From Baylisascaris procyonis (lineage: Eukaryota; Nematoda; Chromadorea; Rhabditida; Ascarididae), in NCBI GenBank assembly GCA_037389465.1, contig JAZARR010000123.1, positions 1,310,501 to 1,374,500 of the forward strand: a stretch of 64,000 nucleotides of DNA, read 5' to 3'. The notes below the pieces were generated by a model. The model did not search any database and was not told where the DNA came from. It saw only the letters and a list, made by a program, of their open reading frames with translations. Positions 58,923 through 64,000 of the stretch are shown here, piece by piece (position 1 is the stretch's first letter; every line of letters starts with the position of its first letter). A program made the position numbers and the translations under genes.

Positions 58923-61367
58923 TTTTTTAAAGTATCAGGAACAATCAGTGGGTGCGCAAACCGTGATGACGCATGCAAATCTCATAAGAGCGATGCCCGC
59001 ACGAACTCAAATGACACCACGAACAACAGCATTAAAACGAGATTCAACGACAAGTTCGAGTAGCACTAGCAATGACAGCGATTACCTCAGGTTCTCCACA
59101 GTTTGCGAGGTAGCCGATTTTTTAATAATATTTGAAATACTATTATGCTGGATTACTTTGATCTTAGTCCTTTTATCTGTAAATTGAACACCTTGTTAAT
59201 ACTTCATAAAAAAAGTTGCATCACACCACATAGTTCGAGAAAAGTAGTTGCTGGGTGTATAATTTGTAGTAAAATATAAAGGGATTGCCTCGTCGAATTG
59301 AAAAAAGAACCATGTGCTATCACGTAATTCTGCGTTTAGGTGCCAAAGATTTTATTTGCCTACTGCGCTTTTTTTGAGATCGCTGTGCGCTTGTTTCCGG
59401 TCCCCTTGATGGATTCATCCGATTGTATAACTACTCGTATTAGTAAAAATTTGGCTGATACGTGACATTGCTTATGTCGTATGTATATGCGACGCTGAAG
59501 ATCAAACGATTCGACGCTCTATATGCAGCTATAAAGATACGGAATACGCTGCTAGCTTCATTTGTTACTGAGTGCTTTGAAGAATTGAGAGTTGATCCTT
59601 TATGTGATATGAATAGTGCGCATCCTAAGCAAATTAAGCTTTAACTTTGTATTTATGGGATTTTGGATTTCCACGATATAAGCTGGCCTTTTACTGTTGA
59701 AAAGTTTTCAACGAGTCTATAACCTTGAGTTCTACAGGAAAGAAGAACGAGAAAATAATAAACATCCATAGGAAGCATGGACTTGAACTCGAATATTTTG
59801 TGCTACCATCTTCATGTGAAAATAACGAATCTAAATTTTAAAATCTGTTCATCAGTATATCTCAGCCGAACGTCGACATTGACCTCTGAATTCTTGCGCA
59901 GAATCCCACCATTAATATTTGGTACTGTAATTGTAAAATGGCACATTTTTCACTATTAGAAGGTTTTTGTCTTCTTTTCATCATATTCAATTTGTGTATC
60001 CCATTTCAATAGGTTGATGTTAATTTTGCAGAGATATGAGACAACGCTCAACGAAGATGACGATGATCATCCACGATGCTCTACGATGAGAGAGGTTCCC
60101 TTTTGCTATTCATTTCGATTTCATTAAGCATTTCATTAAATATGCACTTACGAGTGTATATCAAATTTCTTTAGAGGAAGCAGTTCACTTTGTATTTGTT
60201 TAAAAAATAACTAAATCGATCTTATCGCAATTTCTTCTTCTAGTCAATCATAGTTTTCGTCAATGAATGCTAGTTTTGTAATGCTAAAGATTAGCATATT
60301 ATAATCTAGTATGAATGATCGAAAAGCTTTTTTTATTCGGGGAGCTTGAAATTTGACACTTTCCCGGAGATCGTCTCGGATTCTATAAATATCGATCATA
60401 ATATAAACTGGTGGAAATTATTTTATTTAAGAAAACTTTATTAACCATATGCATCTGTGATATTTTTTTTTTTCATTTGTTGAACGGATTTTTTTTTTAT
60501 CTCACAAAAAATCCATCACTTCTTCAGTGAGTTAATAGTTTCAGCTTCCTGGAATTACCGTATTTCAAATAGGATATTCTCTTTTTTCAGATTACTGTAC
60601 TTTAAATAAAACGTTGAATCCAGTAAACAGCAATAGATATAGCTGAAAGTAATTGAGATAGTTTTTTGTTAGATTTTGAATTGTTACATATGGCATGATC
60701 TCTTCGAAACAACCACAATGTGCATAGCTTTCTTCAGGATTGTATTGGAGGTATATTCGACGATTTGGACGTTTCAAGCATCGCTCCTGAATATACGAGA
60801 ACGAGTACACCGATTTGCGGGAAGAAAAACTAGAAATTTCTGCTCATCGAATCGTTTAAGAAAACAACGATGTTGTTGTTGTTTTTTTCGGATCTACATC
60901 ATTTAGACAGGTTTTGTCGATGAGTGAGAGTTGCAGTGAATTTCTACAATTGAAAATCGAATCATCTCTAAATTTGAATGGATACGAGGTATAGAATCTC
61001 ATAAAGGAAACTTATTGTTTTTTTTTCTAATTCCAAAATTTACAACTGAAATATGAAATGAACTTTCTTCAAAGAACGTTTCCTTCAATGCAAACTATTT
61101 AATTTGCATAATTTTTTGCAAAATTAGAAGTTTTATTAATGATTTTACTAATCGTTGAAAGAATTTTATAAATACGAAGATTTCACTTAATTTTTTCCGT
61201 TGAAATTCTTTTGAATGAATAGAGAATTTCATTTTTATAAATCTATACTGAATTCATTTATCTATTATCTCATCAAATTTAACCGACACTCATCCACTTA
61301 TTTAATTTTTGATTTTATTTCTTATCGTTTATAGGTTGTGTGTTTTTCCGTCTACTATATTGCATAA
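55646..61367 (+). CDS. Unrecognised protein, second cistron or 3' half of the preceding gene
   Basis: Exons: 55646-55915, 56793-57029, 57567-57779, 58939-59109, 60032-60094, 60911-60988, 61335-61367, all introns in phase 0, giving 354 aa. Residues 1-45 are basic. Residues ~50-170 look like a folded helical domain with WRSGYHFTEKWKKFAL, CDDIRCLDDLIP, VYQVCKGLWQRFQISQVLL and FYLSEVARKRWP. Residues ~175-320 are Ser/Thr/Asp-rich and probably disordered, and the tail is short. No family is recognised. The ATG is 4 nt after TTATATTAAAG and 81 nt after the previous stop, a spacing typical of nematode operons. The alternative is continuation of the preceding gene: its exon 9 ended at 55115 joins 55642 in frame, giving a single 745-aa protein. 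The last three small exons are the least certain. Confidence 0.6.
58869..58914. repeat. (AT)n microsatellite
   Basis: About 22 AT units in the intron, ending 24 bp before the exon at 58939. Confidence 0.93.
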
Positions 61368-64000
61368 TAATGCTGATATAAAACGGAAATAAGCGGTAAA
61401 AGTTTAAGGATGCTCAAAAAAATGGAAACGAAAATGAGCAGTGGTGATACTCAACAACCTGGGAGAATCGATTTTATAAGGGTTGCTTCATTTCCACCCC
61501 CCTCCCCCCACCCCCCCTCTCCCCTGGCCCCTCCTTTCTCCTCATCTCAATTATGTGCTCTGTGAGCATTTTTGATTGTTGTTTAATGATGTCTTTGTAT
61601 CATAGTTTATTGTGGTGTATTGTTTATGCTGTTTAAGTTGCAATGTGCTTAGATTTTTATTCCATATTTGATTTCGGCACTAGCGTTATTACCTCCAAAT
61701 TTGATGGTGCCCTCTTTCTTTCTTGATAATTCATTGTTTACGACTTATTCTAAATGTTGTTTAATTTTCCCATTACGTTGAGAAGAAACTTCAGAGCACT
61801 TAATCATTCATATTTAAAAGCGAATGAGGAGTGTGTTAGAACTGTAGATGAGAGTGGAAAAGGAAGGAGGCTTTAGTTTATTGAAAAATTATTGAAGGAG
61901 AGAGATTCTGAAAAGATCGCTTTCTCGAGAGCTTTGGCAAGGGGGGGAGGGGAAGTTCCACCTGAGGTGATTCAATAGGAAACGGCCTCTAACGATAATT
62001 CATAAGCGGTGGAGTCAGTATTGAAAAAGCCATAACCAAAGGATGCAAGCAAGCATTGTGGAATCTGGCAAGTCACCGATTTCGTGACGTTAACAAAATC
62101 ATTTATCAATTCAGATCTAGCAAGAGTAGATACCTTGCTTGTATTGTGTTCATTTATATACTACAACGAGAGAGTACTAAGAAGAATATTTCGAAAAAAG
62201 AGATTCAACAATGTGAATGTTATGCACATCTAATATTGCTAAATGTGATTTTTTTTTCTCTCATTGCTTAAGTCTCCTCTTTCCCTTTTTATATCTATCT
62301 TGACTTCCTCCGAATATATTCCTCTTTTTGCATTTATGCAAATTATTGATTAATAATAGTTACTAAAAAAAAATTGAATGCGAATATTCAAAATATTTCT
62401 ATAAAATTTCCCGAATCGCGAATCCTTGACGTTTAATTATAATGATTTGCATTTTGCTAACGCCAAGAATATATAACAAATGCGTTGCAAGCATTTCATC
62501 GTGCTTTGTGCTATGAATTGTGCTCATTTATAATTTAGATTATACTCATTCATATTTCGAATATGTTTCAAAATATAATAAATTTTTTTTTGATGCATAA
62601 ACTGTTGTATCGTTAATTTAAAACGATGATTCGTATTAATACCATGTAGATTTGAATGGAACCGATGAACCAGCTAAAGGCTTTTCGAAGGATGAATGGG
62701 TCTATGGGTGGGGATAGAGTGGTGTTTTAAACGGAGATCGATGTATAAATGTAAACTCTCCAGCTTACTTGTAGCCTGCTTCAACTTGTCGCATTATTTG
62801 TATCCAGTTCGGATGTTAGGAAATTTTTAAATTATCATCCGGCAGTTTCTTTTTAAAGAAAGTTGGACTGGATTTTTGGGAATAATTCAATAACTGACCC
62901 CCTCATTAGAAATATTTCCACCCCTCCTCCCCCCAGTTTTTGGGAGATTTTTTAGCTCTTAGAGACTGGGGCAGTAGGTTTCGGTCTTGATAGCGATCGA
63001 GACTGCGAAACTTTCGGCTCAACACTTCCCGCCAGCCGACTGCTAGCACGGTTCGGCTGGATACTGTCGCAATGCAATGAACCATGAATGACAAATTTCC
63101 GTGATTGCTTGCTCGCTGGCTGATTGAACAAGCTGTCTGAATTCTGCTTTTTGTAGTATTTTCTCTTAGAAATTCTGGAATTCCTGATCCACCCCAATGT
63201 TTGTTTATTGTTCGACTATGGCTTATTTCTTTGAAATCACGTTCAGCGGCTGCCTTTTATCTGGCCGCAGTGGAATAAATCAGCCAAGCGGGAGACACCG
63301 GAGGAGGATAGGGGCAGGAGTACCGTGCCGTTCCGAAGGGCGACCATCTCGTCATGTATTAATAAAACCTCATCGAACTGCTTTCTAAAGTTTTCTGTTG
63401 AACTCTTATGAACCAATGCAATCGTAGACTTGGTTATGGATGTGATATTGGCGTTTATACCAGCCTTCAACGAGTTTCCGTATATAGGAGGATGGTGCTC
63501 ATCAAAGCTTTCTGAGGCGGCCAGCTACTAACCGAATAACAACCAATATGGGAAATATTTTACAGTGAGGTATTTGCCATTAACAGAAGATCACATGTCA
63601 TTATGATATACGACCTGATCCGGCAAAATCCTTTCGACTGAAGTCGCATAATCCGGCTTGTACCGCATAACACTACACACAAACATGACAACTGCCGGCT
63701 AAGCTAACCCTGTTGAGGAACCCAAAGATTGACACTAGATGATATTGGTTACCTTCTAATATTCGGACGACTTCATTTGATGGAGCTTTATAAATCCGCA
63801 AACCTAGATACACTTCAAAATATTTGTGTCAATATGAAGAAAATATTTTCATTAATAGAATTGTATCATGAAAATACTTAATTTATGGCACTCTCTTTGA
63901 ATTACTCTTTGCTTCATTTCTTGAATTATTATCGTTTATGCTTTTATATCGTTTCATTAATGGCGTTAATTATGGTTAATAAAAACTTCGAGTTCTCTAG
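61368..64000. other. Right-edge region without a confirmed gene
   Basis: Contains a C-rich tract at 61495-61545 and a G run near 61941-61955. Two minus-strand frames have mixed, protein-like composition: 62952-63197 (81 codons, Ser/Arg/Lys-rich, ending SRPKPTAPVSKS) and 63243-63470 (75 codons). They might be 3' exons of a gene entering from the right, but no donor/acceptor pair I tried joins them in phase. No family is recognised. Confidence 0.3.

Overview
The window is a 64 kb piece of an AT-rich eukaryotic nuclear genome, most probably from a nematode. The reasons are dense small exons, introns of about 0.2-3.6 kb, acceptors of the TTTTCAG/TTTTAG type, and several genes whose first ATG lies 0-20 nt after a good 3' splice site with no visible upstream exon. 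That last feature is the mark of spliced-leader trans-splicing. The phylum is an inference. No SL RNA gene, rRNA or intact tRNA was found.

Layout, left to right. 1-2819: no complete gene; a (TA)n tract and a 61-bp tandem repeat. 2820-16739, minus strand: a 17-exon USP39 (tri-snRNP pseudo-ubiquitinase) gene reconstructed in full (750 aa). 16746-17028: a ~280-bp interval between two divergent genes. 17042-27086, plus strand: a 14-exon DEAD-box RNA helicase of Vasa/DDX3 type (547 aa). 27087-29480: convergent intergenic. 29481-39028, minus strand: a 7-exon lysocardiolipin-type acyltransferase (362 aa), with a dead RTE-like retrotransposon antisense in its first intron. 39029-42559: no firm gene. 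42560-47180, plus strand: a 7-exon otubain (OTUB1-type deubiquitinase, 285 aa) with one apparent GC-AG intron. 47181-50186: mostly empty except a 62-codon minus-strand reading frame interrupted by one TGA. 50187-61367, plus strand: an unrecognised locus, either two closely spaced genes (425 and 354 aa) or one 745-aa gene. 61368-64000: no firm gene.

Exon boundaries were worked out by hand from GT/GC...AG sites, reading phase and family conservation. Each of the four recognised genes closes in frame from ATG to stop. Two ubiquitin-related proteins (USP39, inactive; otubain, catalytic residues present), an RNA helicase and a phospholipid acyltransferase are ordinary housekeeping or germline functions and do not form a pathway.

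I found no new multi-gene system. The observations most worth following are the small ORF with an internal TGA, the partial copy of a USP39 exon with its splice donor, alternative exon paths in the unknown gene that both keep frame, and the one-or-two-genes question at 55.1-55.7 kb.
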